Under the pieces are notes generated by a model. It searched no databases. It was not told where the DNA came from and saw only the letters and a program-made list of their open reading frames with translations. Position numbers and translations under genes: made by a program. DNA of 46,719 nucleotides from Bacteroidota bacterium (GTDB lineage Bacteria > Bacteroidota > Ignavibacteria > UBA10030 > SZUA-254). Where the stretch lies: NCBI GenBank assembly GCA_030019075.1, contig JASEHD010000007.1, forward strand, positions 1-46,719, read 5' to 3'. Shown here piece by piece: positions 23,632 through 32,875 of this stretch. Each line of letters starts with the position of its first letter. Within the stretch, counting starts at the first letter, position 1.

Positions 23632-24654
23632 TCAAAATCTAAGAATAATACCAAAACTATGTGTATCACCTAAGTAGTCATATTTTTGGTATGAATAATC
23701 CATTGTGAAGCCGAGATAGCCCAAACCGGTGTAATTTAAGCCAATTCCAAGCGATAACCCTTCCTGACTATCTTTTAAGAACAAGGTTTTATATCCGCCA
23801 CGTAAAAATATTATTTCTCCCATCAATGCAAGCTCACCCCCAAAATTTACATATTGGGCATTATCGTTCGGATGTGCTGCATCTATTGCTATCGTAAATC
23901 TTTGATTCTCAACGAACATAAAATCTCTTGAGATACCAATCTGCAGCCGAAGAGGAAGTTCAAATTCATCAGTAGCATAATTTGCATCAATGGTTTCATT
24001 GTTTCCGGCTCGCTGTGGATCAGGGTCGTGCCGAACGAGCAAATCATCACCGCTGATCTTCATTTTGGTACCGTAATTTGAAATGCTGCTGGAGAAGCGT
24101 ACTCCATAGAATGGTGTTGTAAATATGGTCCCGATATCGAAGCAGATACCGTTAGCACTTGAATTAAAAATGTCTTCGCGAATATATTTTGCATTCACTC
24201 CAACCATGAAATGGTCTGTAATTCGACGCGCATAAGATAAGCTGAAAGAGTAACTCGCGGCAGAAAATGTTTCACCAGTTCCTTCCGGATAATCTTCCGT
24301 AGTAACATCCATCTCACCCGCACTTAGAGCAGTAACACTGAAACCGAATTTTCCGATCTCATTTGCCGGTACTACAACACCAAAGTAATTTAATTTTATA
24401 TCGGCAAAGAGCTTCGAATATGTAAACAACGTCTGAACTTCGTTTACAAGTGCGATACCTGCAGGGTTCCAGTACAAGGCGGAAGCGTCATTAGCGACAG
24501 AAGTAAATGCACCGCCCATGGCATTGGCACGCGGACCGATTCCAATGCTCAAAAATTTCGCACCTGTTGTTCCAGTCTTCTTTACTTCGATGCCTGACGC
24601 TGTATGCTGAATCACAGCCAGCGCAATCAATAGTATTAATCCTTTTGGTTTCAT
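23632..24654 (-). CDS. PorV/PorQ-family outer-membrane beta-barrel protein
   Basis: A 340-residue protein with a signal peptide and an outer-membrane barrel ending in aromatic Phe (SFGIILRF). The family signature GAKFLSIGIGPRANAMGGAFTSVANDASALYWNPAGIA (about 30-68) is characteristic of PorV/PorQ proteins, several of which escort T9SS cargo to the attachment complex. It lies 38 bp downstream of the large secreted protein, in the order TonB receptor - large protein - PorV-like. This arrangement suggests a dedicated partner for that secreted protein. Confidence 0.9.
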   Translation of the reverse strand: MKPKGLILLIALAVIQHTASGIEVKKTGTTGAKFLSIGIGPRANAMGGAFTSVANDASALYWNPAGIALVNEVQTLFTYSKLFADIKLNYFGVVVPANEIGKFGFSVTALSAGEMDVTTEDYPEGTGETFSAASYSFSLSYARRITDHFMVGVNAKYIREDIFNSSANGICFDIGTIFTTPFYGVRFSSSISNYGTKMKISGDDLLVRHDPDPQRAGNNETIDANYATDEFELPLRLQIGISRDFMFVENQRFTIAIDAAHPNDNAQYVNFGGELALMGEIIFLRGGYKTLFLKDSQEGLSLGIGLNYTGLGYLGFTMDYSYQKYDYLGDTHSFGIILRF

Positions 24655-24692
24655 TATTTTATCTCCTTGAGATATTATTCTTCAACTCATTT

Positions 24693-27600
24693 TCATTTGA
24701 TGATTGCAAACTTACCAATTTTTTCACCAATCCCCGGTGCCTCAACATGATAAACATATACACCGTAAGAAGCAGATAAGTTATCTTGGGTTAATAAATC
24801 CCAATAAGCCGTACCATTGCTGTATGGATTATCATGTTCTATAATTTTAATAAGCTCTCCATTAATTGTAAAAATTCTAATCGTGCACTTAGCCGGAAGA
24901 TGGATAAAATGTAACGATCGTGGACCTCTTCCGCTCCTGTATGGATTTTTTGGTTCCCATGCTGCTGACGCAACATAGGGATTCGGAACCACTTTAATCT
25001 TCTCCAACTCTGTCTTTGCCTTGGCTATGTCTATTTTACCCTGCGATGCCACAAAACGAAAGATGTCGGAAGAGAGGAATGGTTTTTTAAGATTTAAAAT
25101 CGCTGAATCTCCGGGTAAAGGAATTGTCTGCGTTGAATCTGGTGGAACTGCTAAATAGAACGACCATGTAAAAACTAATGAATCGTTGATGTTCGGTTCA
25201 AGGAAGACAATTCTATCGAGCCGAGGTCCACGTGCAGCAGATAATTTTCCCGTCCCGCCAGTCGTATCTACTTCAATGAAACCAAAGTCGATGAGTTTTT
25301 TCTTGCTTCTATTATAAACCTGGAAATTAACTGGTATAGACTGCCATGTACGACTGATTGCTCTTATCTGTGTAGAAGTATCAACACCTACGTCCGAGAA
25401 TAAGATGAAATAATCATATGGCATCTCTTCACCTTTTTCACCGGTAATCGTTACAAATTTTTCAAATTTAAAAGCAGGGAGGTTAGAACTACTCCACCGG
25501 GACGTACTCTTATTTAACTCAACACGTGGTTCACTGTAGAAAGTAAGCCGGAATCCATCTGTAATTGGTTGCTCATATTCTGTTGCGAAGGTACGGCTTT
25601 TATCAATGAGAGTTTTATTTTCTGTAGAATCGAATAAAGTAAAACTTTTCGTAGTAAGAGTGTCCGGTGCACCAGATTTCCCCGCTTTCAGTGTGTCTTC
25701 GAATGTAATATAATAAACATGATTTTCTTTCACTTTGTTAAGATCTATGATTTCATAAGAGACCGACCCGGTTGTCGTACCTTCGATTAACTCAATATTT
25801 CCTAATGTAGGTGGTACATATCCTGCGGCAGGCGCTTCTGGTGTTACACGCGCAACATTTGGTGATAACTTCACACTCCCATCGGGTAATAGTGTTATAC
25901 GAATCGGACTTTCAGATGGCATAATTCCACCTGCAGTATAACCGAAATCATATGAAGTAATTGCATAGTAATATGTAAAACCATTTTTAACAGTCGTATC
26001 AACCCAAGAGTGCTGTAGTCCAGAATCATCACCTAAATAAAAACGAACACCATCAAATCCAACAGAATCAAAGCCGGTGATTCCATTCTTCAAGTCGAAT
26101 ATCTTAAGTGGTGTCTTGAATTTCTTTATACCGTATCCTGTCGTTATATTTTCCACATCCTGAAAAGCTGGATCAGATGAGCGGTATATTCTATAGCCCT
26201 CGAAGTCTTTACCGTTACCTCCAATGTTATTTACATATGTATCGAATGACTGTTCTGCAATATCATCCCAATATAAAGTTACCCTATTATCTCCCGGGAT
26301 TGCCGTTAGAGTTGGTGTGATAGGAGCATTGGCAAATTGATAATCGTTATTATAAGTTTCTTGAGCGCGAACTCTTTTCCTCAGGATTTCCGCTTTTCTA
26401 TATGCAGCTTTTGGATCCGGTATAGGACCATTCGCTAATAGAATGGCAATAGAAAATGGTTCAGTTTGGCCCGCCTTAAGGGGGAAGAAACCAGATGAAA
26501 TGGTTAAGTCATTCTCACCATATATCACCTGCATCGGATCATAAAACTTACCAGGCATCATATAGGTAAACCATAATTGCGCATCTTTAGCAACGCTAAG
26601 TTGTAAGTCACCTGCAGGAAAATACTGAGCATTCGTGATTCCGATCTGATCAGTCTCTGAGACATCAGTAACGTCAATGTTAGGTTCTCCAGGCAATCCG
26701 TAACGCGCACCCGAAGTTGGCTTACCATCTCCTTCACCTTCATCTTGTGTATCAGGAATGCCATCTAACCCGACATCGTCTGTAAATGGATTCCAATCTC
26801 CATCATTGTCAATTCCATCATCACGTGCTTCATCAATCATCTCGTCTATTCCTTCATCCATAAACTCATCAATCGCCCCGTTATTATCATTATCAATTCC
26901 GTCAGCATATTTTTTCCCAAGATCACTCTGATGCAAATTATAAAGAATCACATTCGTTCCCGGCACTTTGTATCGAAAGTAAGGCGAATCAAGTCTTGCG
27001 ATTTCGATCATTTGCTGGGTAATGGTAGGGCTGTTTAATTCGCCATTTCCATTATCGTCAATGTAATTTTTATAAGCCAATCCCACATCAGTCGGATCAA
27101 CCATTATTAAATGTACAACTCCTTTTTGTATCGTATCTTGCTCTGGAAATGGGGGGAAACGTTTCCAAGGATCGGGATTAGCAAATAAAACCATTTCGTC
27201 TGTTATTATGGGGCTTCCCACTTCTGCATTTCCGTTTTGGTCTATACCATCAGCGTAAGTTACTCCGACCTGCGTACCGAAAGGAATATGAGTCTGATTT
27301 TCGTCAATTAATCCATTCCCATTATTATCTATTAAATCATCAGAGATCTCACCAACGAGCATATCTGCAGTGACCTTTGGACCATCTTTTTCTCCATCAC
27401 CATCGTTATCAATCCGATCGGTTGCATTTCCTGGTGTTTCTAAGAACGCACAGGCAACAATTCCAACCGGATTCGAACCGAATGTTGGAGCTCTATGATC
27501 TGCATCGAAGCTCCAGGCAATATCCTGCAGAAGATCAAATTCAGACCAATCATCCTGTGAGTCACCATCACCACCGACAAAATCAGCGTACCAGATTGTA

Positions 27601-28331
27601 GTAGCAACTTTTGAGATATCTTTTGTTCCATCGTTTTTTATGTAATGCAGAACATACAGTACATCATTAACCAGCACCTGATTCCAAGCCAATGCTCGAA
27701 CATCTACGAGTATCCCTAAACCTTTACGTGTGTAATCGGTGGTATCGGGAAAATAATCTGCAAAGCGACTATACCTATCGTCCGATATCCTATAAAACAT
27801 TTCTTGATCAGCATTGAATTTATCCTTACCGAAATAACCATTCCAGCTCCCAGGCCAACCGGGGTCTTTTACATCTGCCATTCTATCGGGCCAGAATGGG
27901 GGCCATGTCTCGCTGTTTACGCTCGTTGCTACTTCTTGTCGTTCTGGATTATAATATCCCGGTATTGGTTCAAAGTTCCAGGATTTTCCTTCTGGTGAAG
28001 TTCGTCCCGTTCCAACATTAACTATTTTTTGTGTAGTACCCGTTTGGTCTACGACTTCCCCGCCAACCCATAGTACCGTCATCGCTAAATATACTTGTCC
28101 TGTGTTCTTGGGCCACTCATATGGTGTTTGCTCATAAATCGGAACGCCGCCCCACCGTCCGGTTAAACCATAATTCTGAATTGTAGTTCGTATATTGTTA
28201 CCTTCCATTTGCCCTTTTGCACGGTATTTTGGGTCACCTCTCTCCTTGCCCGGTTGATATTGTGAAATCGCTCCATCTGAAATCAAAATTATCAGAGTAA
28301 TATATGCTATAAATCTTAAGAAGTTCTTCAT
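24693..28331 (-). CDS. Large secreted protein with calcium-loop repeats, FN3-like domain and T9SS-like C-terminus
   Basis: A 1212-residue secreted protein. ATG 28329-28331 follows GGAG at suitable distance and gives a signal peptide (MKNFLRFIAYITLIILIS). Between about 300 and 540 there are repeated acidic loops of the EF-hand/thrombospondin-3 kind (RIDNDGDGEKDG, LIDNNGNGLIDE, GIDNDNNGAIDE, GIDNDGDWNPFTDD). An FN3-like domain (about 680-830, YWDDIAEQSFDTY...GYRIYRSSD) follows. The C-terminus (KVVPNPYVASAAWEP...IRIFTINGELIKIIEHD...YGVYVYHVEAPG...GKFAIIK) is a divergent T9SS-type domain. The role is unknown. It lies 21 bp after the TonB receptor and 38 bp before the PorV-like gene, so surface binding of the receptor's substrate is plausible. 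Confidence 0.8.
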   Translation of the reverse strand: MKNFLRFIAYITLIILISDGAISQYQPGKERGDPKYRAKGQMEGNNIRTTIQNYGLTGRWGGVPIYEQTPYEWPKNTGQVYLAMTVLWVGGEVVDQTGTTQKIVNVGTGRTSPEGKSWNFEPIPGYYNPERQEVATSVNSETWPPFWPDRMADVKDPGWPGSWNGYFGKDKFNADQEMFYRISDDRYSRFADYFPDTTDYTRKGLGILVDVRALAWNQVLVNDVLYVLHYIKNDGTKDISKVATTIWYADFVGGDGDSQDDWSEFDLLQDIAWSFDADHRAPTFGSNPVGIVACAFLETPGNATDRIDNDGDGEKDGPKVTADMLVGEISDDLIDNNGNGLIDENQTHIPFGTQVGVTYADGIDQNGNAEVGSPIITDEMVLFANPDPWKRFPPFPEQDTIQKGVVHLIMVDPTDVGLAYKNYIDDNGNGELNSPTITQQMIEIARLDSPYFRYKVPGTNVILYNLHQSDLGKKYADGIDNDNNGAIDEFMDEGIDEMIDEARDDGIDNDGDWNPFTDDVGLDGIPDTQDEGEGDGKPTSGARYGLPGEPNIDVTDVSETDQIGITNAQYFPAGDLQLSVAKDAQLWFTYMMPGKFYDPMQVIYGENDLTISSGFFPLKAGQTEPFSIAILLANGPIPDPKAAYRKAEILRKRVRAQETYNNDYQFANAPITPTLTAIPGDNRVTLYWDDIAEQSFDTYVNNIGGNGKDFEGYRIYRSSDPAFQDVENITTGYGIKKFKTPLKIFDLKNGITGFDSVGFDGVRFYLGDDSGLQHSWVDTTVKNGFTYYYAITSYDFGYTAGGIMPSESPIRITLLPDGSVKLSPNVARVTPEAPAAGYVPPTLGNIELIEGTTTGSVSYEIIDLNKVKENHVYYITFEDTLKAGKSGAPDTLTTKSFTLFDSTENKTLIDKSRTFATEYEQPITDGFRLTFYSEPRVELNKSTSRWSSSNLPAFKFEKFVTITGEKGEEMPYDYFILFSDVGVDTSTQIRAISRTWQSIPVNFQVYNRSKKKLIDFGFIEVDTTGGTGKLSAARGPRLDRIVFLEPNINDSLVFTWSFYLAVPPDSTQTIPLPGDSAILNLKKPFLSSDIFRFVASQGKIDIAKAKTELEKIKVVPNPYVASAAWEPKNPYRSGRGPRSLHFIHLPAKCTIRIFTINGELIKIIEHDNPYSNGTAYWDLLTQDNLSASYGVYVYHVEAPGIGEKIGKFAIIK

Positions 28332-28352
28332 TGAAACTATCTCCATCATTTT

Positions 28353-31028
28353 CTAGAATGAAATTTCTAAGCCGATTTGAACGTTCCGAGGTTCGGCATA
28401 ATTCCAGGGGTATCTCAAATATTCTTCAATTGTATTAGGGCGTTTTGGATCGTACCCAACGTTTTTTGCTTCATTTGTATAATCGGGTTTGCCAGTATCT
28501 CCGAAAACATTTATTACAGTCCTCGAATCGAGTAAATTAAAAATTCTCAAATACGCTGTTAGTTCTGTGCTTAATAAGGAAAATACTTTATGCAATTTCA
28601 GATCAATCGTAAATTGAGGAGGTCGGATTCGACTATTCTTCTGCAAACCTGATGTGATTCCACGCTCAGCAGTATACTGCGTTATAGCCGGTGTATATGG
28701 TAAACCTGTACCATAACGCGCTAACAAACTTGTTCCCCAGTTTTTTTCACCAACAAGGATATTAAAATTTATTAAGTGCCTTTGATCCCAATCCATAGGA
28801 AGTAAATAGAGCGTTGGTTCACCTTCACCTAATTGTGCATAGTATTCATCTTCGGGACTTGAGTTGCTTCCTTCTGCAACTTGATAAGTATAATTCAAAT
28901 CGAATGCATAGTAATTACTCAGGCGTTTACTGAAGATAAATGTAATACCTTTGACATTAGAATAATCTTTGTTTATGTATTTTGAATATGTAACTATATT
29001 CCGTGTAGAAATAAATGGTCCTGCCGTTATCCAGTTTCGAACATCCTTATAAAAAGCGGTTGCATCAATCAAAAAGTCGTCTAAAAACTCCTGACGGAAA
29101 CCGATCTCATACATCACAGTTTTTTGTGCTTCTAAATCGGGATTTCCGTACACACCATACTTCTCCCCGGTTTCAGGAACTTTATATTCCCCCCTATTAT
29201 ACAAATATTGGAAAGTAGGAATCTGTAAAAAATGTCCATACGAAAAGTGAACGACCCCATATTCACTTATCGGATATGCAATACCGAACCGCGGACTAAT
29301 TTGCCATTTGGACCTGGAATCTTTGTAAAAATATTGCTCTCTCTCGGCTAAGCTTAAAGAATCTAAACCAGGCCTCAACGGTATGTTGATATTCGGATCT
29401 GTTGGGTCAACAAGCACTTTACCTCTTGCATCGAAATAATCTAACCGAATGCCTAAGTTAATTATTACATTCTGATATTCAATCTTGTCCTGCATATATC
29501 CTGAAAATTCGATCGGCTTATTTAGATACTTTGTTCTGTTTGGTGAATTTTCATCAGGTATCGAGGGCTTAAACGGTTCAACAGGAATGTTATTTATTCT
29601 TAACGGCTCGAGGGTGTAGTCGTCGAATTTCAGCTTATGAATTTTTGTTTCCACACCGAGCTTTATTAAATGATTTTCATATGCCTGGCTTGTGAAATCA
29701 GTTTTTGCTAAAAAAGTGTTTGTCTCTCTGAAGAATCGGTGGAGATTGGTCCCACCAGTACGAAAGGCATAGCTGACTGTGTTAAGTGAATCGGGATGTA
29801 AATACCGCGGGTCATTCCAGTCTTTGTAAAGATATTCATTGAAATCCTTGACAAAGTACGAAGCTTTCAATGTATAAAATGACGAAGCGGATAACATGTG
29901 ATTTAATGTAAATGTTCCATTGTAACTATTAGCATATTTGAACACGTTCCCATCAGGTACATATCGGAAACTATGATCATAATCCTGATAATCTTCCTTC
30001 GAGTATAAAAATTCACCATTTATTTTTACGTCTGATAACATCTGATAACCTATGTTCGCTTGCCCTATGTAATTATTACGCCAGTTCATCGCTGTAATTT
30101 TGCGATCACCTTCTCTTCCGGTCGTTTTGAACCGCTTCTCACCATACAACCATCCATCATCATAAAAATATCGTGCATTAGCAAAGAATCTTAGTTTGTT
30201 ACTGGTAAATGGAAACGGTCCGCTCAAACTTCCTTGAAAATTATGACTTACAATAGGATTGTATCTATCTATGTATGGGAAATATGTAGTAAAGTTGCTG
30301 AGGTGATCGCTTGTGTAAAAGTTGACACTACCTGAATATTTCGGGCTTCCCTCTTTAGTTACAGTATTGATAATCCCCGACATGGCATTCCCATATTCCG
30401 CATTAAATGTACCACTGATAACTTGAAGTTCCTGCACGCTGCTGTTATCGATCCTTATTCCCTGACTATTATCATAAGCATCAGTTATTGAAATACCATT
30501 TACCCAGTAAGCAATCTCTGTTGTTCGTCCACCTCGAATGTGGAAACCACCGCTTGCATCTTTTGTAACACCTGCCTGAAGCTGGAGGACGTCAGTCAAC
30601 TCTGCCACAGGTAGATTTTTAATTTGATCGGAAGAAATTATCGCCTGACTTGAAGTGATATCTTTCTTCAGTGCTTCGGCTTTCGCTTCTATAATTATGG
30701 CTTCCATTTCAATATGTGTTTCGCTTAGTTCAATATCTCTTGTAGTCGTCAGATCGATCGAGATTGGAACATTTTCCATAATTATGGCTTGATACCCAAT
30801 GTAACTTACTTTAACTTTATATTTGCCGGGATGAATATTAAGTATGACATAATTACCATTGATGTCTGAGGACGTCCCTAGCGTTGTTCCGTCCATTAGA
30901 ATGTTAACACCAATTAACGCCTCTTTCGTTTTACTATCGGTAACTTTACCTGTAAGTTTGCCAGTTGTACCAGCCCAGAGAAAATATGGCAAAATAATAA
31001 GAATGATAATCAATAACATTTTCTTCAT
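28353..31028 (-). CDS. SusC-like TonB-dependent outer-membrane receptor
   Basis: An 891-residue receptor: signal peptide, a carboxypeptidase-regulatory-like domain (GKLTGKVTDSKTKEALIGVNILMDGTTLGTSSDINGNYVI, about 22-100), and a plug domain (AELTDVLQLQAGVTKDASGGFHIRGGR...EYGNAMSGIINTVTKEG, about 140-240). A 22-strand barrel ends in an aromatic residue (QIGLEISF). Such receptors import oligosaccharides or other large ligands with energy from TonB-ExbBD. Its place among amylases and a maltodextrin importer suggests alpha-glucan uptake. No SusD homologue is present; the large secreted protein downstream may take that place. It is preceded by the parvulin gene. Confidence 0.92.
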   Translation of the reverse strand: MKKMLLIIILIILPYFLWAGTTGKLTGKVTDSKTKEALIGVNILMDGTTLGTSSDINGNYVILNIHPGKYKVKVSYIGYQAIIMENVPISIDLTTTRDIELSETHIEMEAIIIEAKAEALKKDITSSQAIISSDQIKNLPVAELTDVLQLQAGVTKDASGGFHIRGGRTTEIAYWVNGISITDAYDNSQGIRIDNSSVQELQVISGTFNAEYGNAMSGIINTVTKEGSPKYSGSVNFYTSDHLSNFTTYFPYIDRYNPIVSHNFQGSLSGPFPFTSNKLRFFANARYFYDDGWLYGEKRFKTTGREGDRKITAMNWRNNYIGQANIGYQMLSDVKINGEFLYSKEDYQDYDHSFRYVPDGNVFKYANSYNGTFTLNHMLSASSFYTLKASYFVKDFNEYLYKDWNDPRYLHPDSLNTVSYAFRTGGTNLHRFFRETNTFLAKTDFTSQAYENHLIKLGVETKIHKLKFDDYTLEPLRINNIPVEPFKPSIPDENSPNRTKYLNKPIEFSGYMQDKIEYQNVIINLGIRLDYFDARGKVLVDPTDPNINIPLRPGLDSLSLAEREQYFYKDSRSKWQISPRFGIAYPISEYGVVHFSYGHFLQIPTFQYLYNRGEYKVPETGEKYGVYGNPDLEAQKTVMYEIGFRQEFLDDFLIDATAFYKDVRNWITAGPFISTRNIVTYSKYINKDYSNVKGITFIFSKRLSNYYAFDLNYTYQVAEGSNSSPEDEYYAQLGEGEPTLYLLPMDWDQRHLINFNILVGEKNWGTSLLARYGTGLPYTPAITQYTAERGITSGLQKNSRIRPPQFTIDLKLHKVFSLLSTELTAYLRIFNLLDSRTVINVFGDTGKPDYTNEAKNVGYDPKRPNTIEEYLRYPWNYAEPRNVQIGLEISF

Positions 31029-31051
31029 GTTATGCTCCTTCTAATAATAAA

Positions 31052-32761
31052 TTAATATTCACTGGTAACATAATTTGCAACATCGTATGTACTTAAAATA
31101 TGTTCATTGATTTCTACATTTACTTGCTCTCGAAGCTTATCTAAATATTCCTTTACGATCCTCGATTGTTCGGCGATTTTTAACGCCTGAATTACTTTTT
31201 CTTTTACCAGTCCATATTCAATCTTTTTGCCTTGTTTTTTTTCTAAAACTTTAAATAAACCATAGTGATTCTCAATTCTTATTGGTCCGAGTAATTCATG
31301 ATTGGGACTATTCCAGAATTTTTCTTTAAGCATTCCAAACTTCGATAATGCCGCAAAACCCATAACACCTTTATTGGCTGCCGACCATTTCCGTAAAGAA
31401 TATTTTTCAGCTAATTCTCCAAAATCTTTTCCATTATCGAGTAAGTTTCTAAGATTGTCAGCCAACTTTTCGCTTTCAACGATGATTTCCTGAACATTGA
31501 TTTCATCTTCCATTGAGAACCGTTGTTTGTTTTCCTCGTAATAACTGTACGCTAATGAATCAGAAAAGGCGGCTTTGTCTGTTATTTCTTTTCGTTTGAA
31601 TTTTAAAAATATTATATCTTGTTGATTGCTTAAAGTCTGTTTAACTATCGCTAATTGATCGTACCCTTTTTCTTTAACAATTCTAAGAAGTCTATCCTGG
31701 ATGAGAAAGCCGTGTATTACGACTTTCAATTTATCAATTGAATTTATTTTCACTTTGTGATATTCCGGGAGTTCGGTTATTTTATTTAGGATTTCTTTAC
31801 CTGTGTACGATAATCCATCATACGAAACACATTTAGATGTATGATTTTCTGTCTTCTTTTTTTCAATATTATCACGTATGTCGCTCGTTATATCCTTGAA
31901 CAGATAATTCAAACATTCTTCATCGAAAACAACCTTTTTTGGATCGAATATTTTTCTGAGATATTCCTTTTCTGCTAAATTCTTCTTTTTGATTTTCAGA
32001 ACTCTTTCAAGTTGGGATTTCTTTTGAAGAAATTCGGACTCGGTAAGTAAAGGATGCGACACACGGTCCTCTAATTTTATGATACTATAACCGTGAGCGG
32101 TTTTAACAGGATTGGATACCTCACCTATCTTCAGTGAATAAGCTGCATCCTCGAATGCAGGGTCCATATCGCCCCACGAGAAATAACCAAGATACCCGCC
32201 ATGATTTCGTAAAACTGAATCCGTAAAAATATGTTTTGCAAGGAAATCAAAATCGACATCCATCTGCAAAAGTTGGTATAAATGATTTGCTTCTTCCTCT
32301 GTTGAAGCGTACAAATGCCGAGCTGCAAGTTTTTCATTTGAATTTTTGAAAGTTTCCCTTAATTCTGCTACTGTAACTTTTATTTCTGCATAAATCTCTT
32401 GATCTTTTAGGTAAGCTAAAATCGTCTGTTTTTTTGTCCACGCAATTTCGTTGATGTAATTCTGATTACTTGTTATGGCGGAGTTGTCATCGTAATTTAG
32501 AAGCAGTATTTCATTTATGATGTTATCGAGAATTGCCTTTCGAGATATAATGTTATCTTTGATTCCGGTGGCAAGAATATAATTGGAATATCTCTCTGCA
32601 AAATCGTCAAGAAAAATTTTATGATCTCCCACTATAGCAACGGGAAGATTATCTGACCGAGGATTATGCTTCTGCTTGAATGTGGCATGTGTTGAGAAGG
32701 ATGGATTATATAACAATGTTAGGAACAAAAAATAAGAGCACAATTTTTTAATCTGCTTCAT
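31052..32761 (-). CDS. Periplasmic parvulin-type peptidyl-prolyl isomerase (SurA/PpiC-like)
   Basis: A 569-residue protein; ATG 32759-32761 starts a signal peptide (MKQIKKLCSYFLFLTLLYNPSFS). The first parvulin domain is clear at about 150-245 (AARHLYASTEEEANHLYQLL...DFDFLAKHIFTDS...GGYLGYFSWGDMDPAFEDAAYSL...GYSIIKLEDR). A second, more divergent one is at about 430-530 (INVQEIIVESEKLADNL...LAEKYS...GVMGFA). Proteins of this kind help fold outer-membrane barrels. It lies 23 bp upstream of the TonB receptor gene, so it may serve that receptor. Confidence 0.88.
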   Translation of the reverse strand: MKQIKKLCSYFLFLTLLYNPSFSTHATFKQKHNPRSDNLPVAIVGDHKIFLDDFAERYSNYILATGIKDNIISRKAILDNIINEILLLNYDDNSAITSNQNYINEIAWTKKQTILAYLKDQEIYAEIKVTVAELRETFKNSNEKLAARHLYASTEEEANHLYQLLQMDVDFDFLAKHIFTDSVLRNHGGYLGYFSWGDMDPAFEDAAYSLKIGEVSNPVKTAHGYSIIKLEDRVSHPLLTESEFLQKKSQLERVLKIKKKNLAEKEYLRKIFDPKKVVFDEECLNYLFKDITSDIRDNIEKKKTENHTSKCVSYDGLSYTGKEILNKITELPEYHKVKINSIDKLKVVIHGFLIQDRLLRIVKEKGYDQLAIVKQTLSNQQDIIFLKFKRKEITDKAAFSDSLAYSYYEENKQRFSMEDEINVQEIIVESEKLADNLRNLLDNGKDFGELAEKYSLRKWSAANKGVMGFAALSKFGMLKEKFWNSPNHELLGPIRIENHYGLFKVLEKKQGKKIEYGLVKEKVIQALKIAEQSRIVKEYLDKLREQVNVEINEHILSTYDVANYVTSEY

Positions 32762-32875
32762 AATCCTGTATTCGTTTGATTGTTTACATTGTAACAGCAT
32801 CTTCTCAAACTGATAACCGAGAACGTTTGTAATATACTATAAGCTAATGAGGATGTCAAACAGTAAATTATGATA

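Noticed and set aside
24693-28331. Cohesin/dockerin (cellulosome) system from the calcium-loop repeats
   Set aside because: The DNDGDG loops lack the paired 22-residue dockerin layout and no cohesin domain is seen; general calcium-binding loops are more likely.
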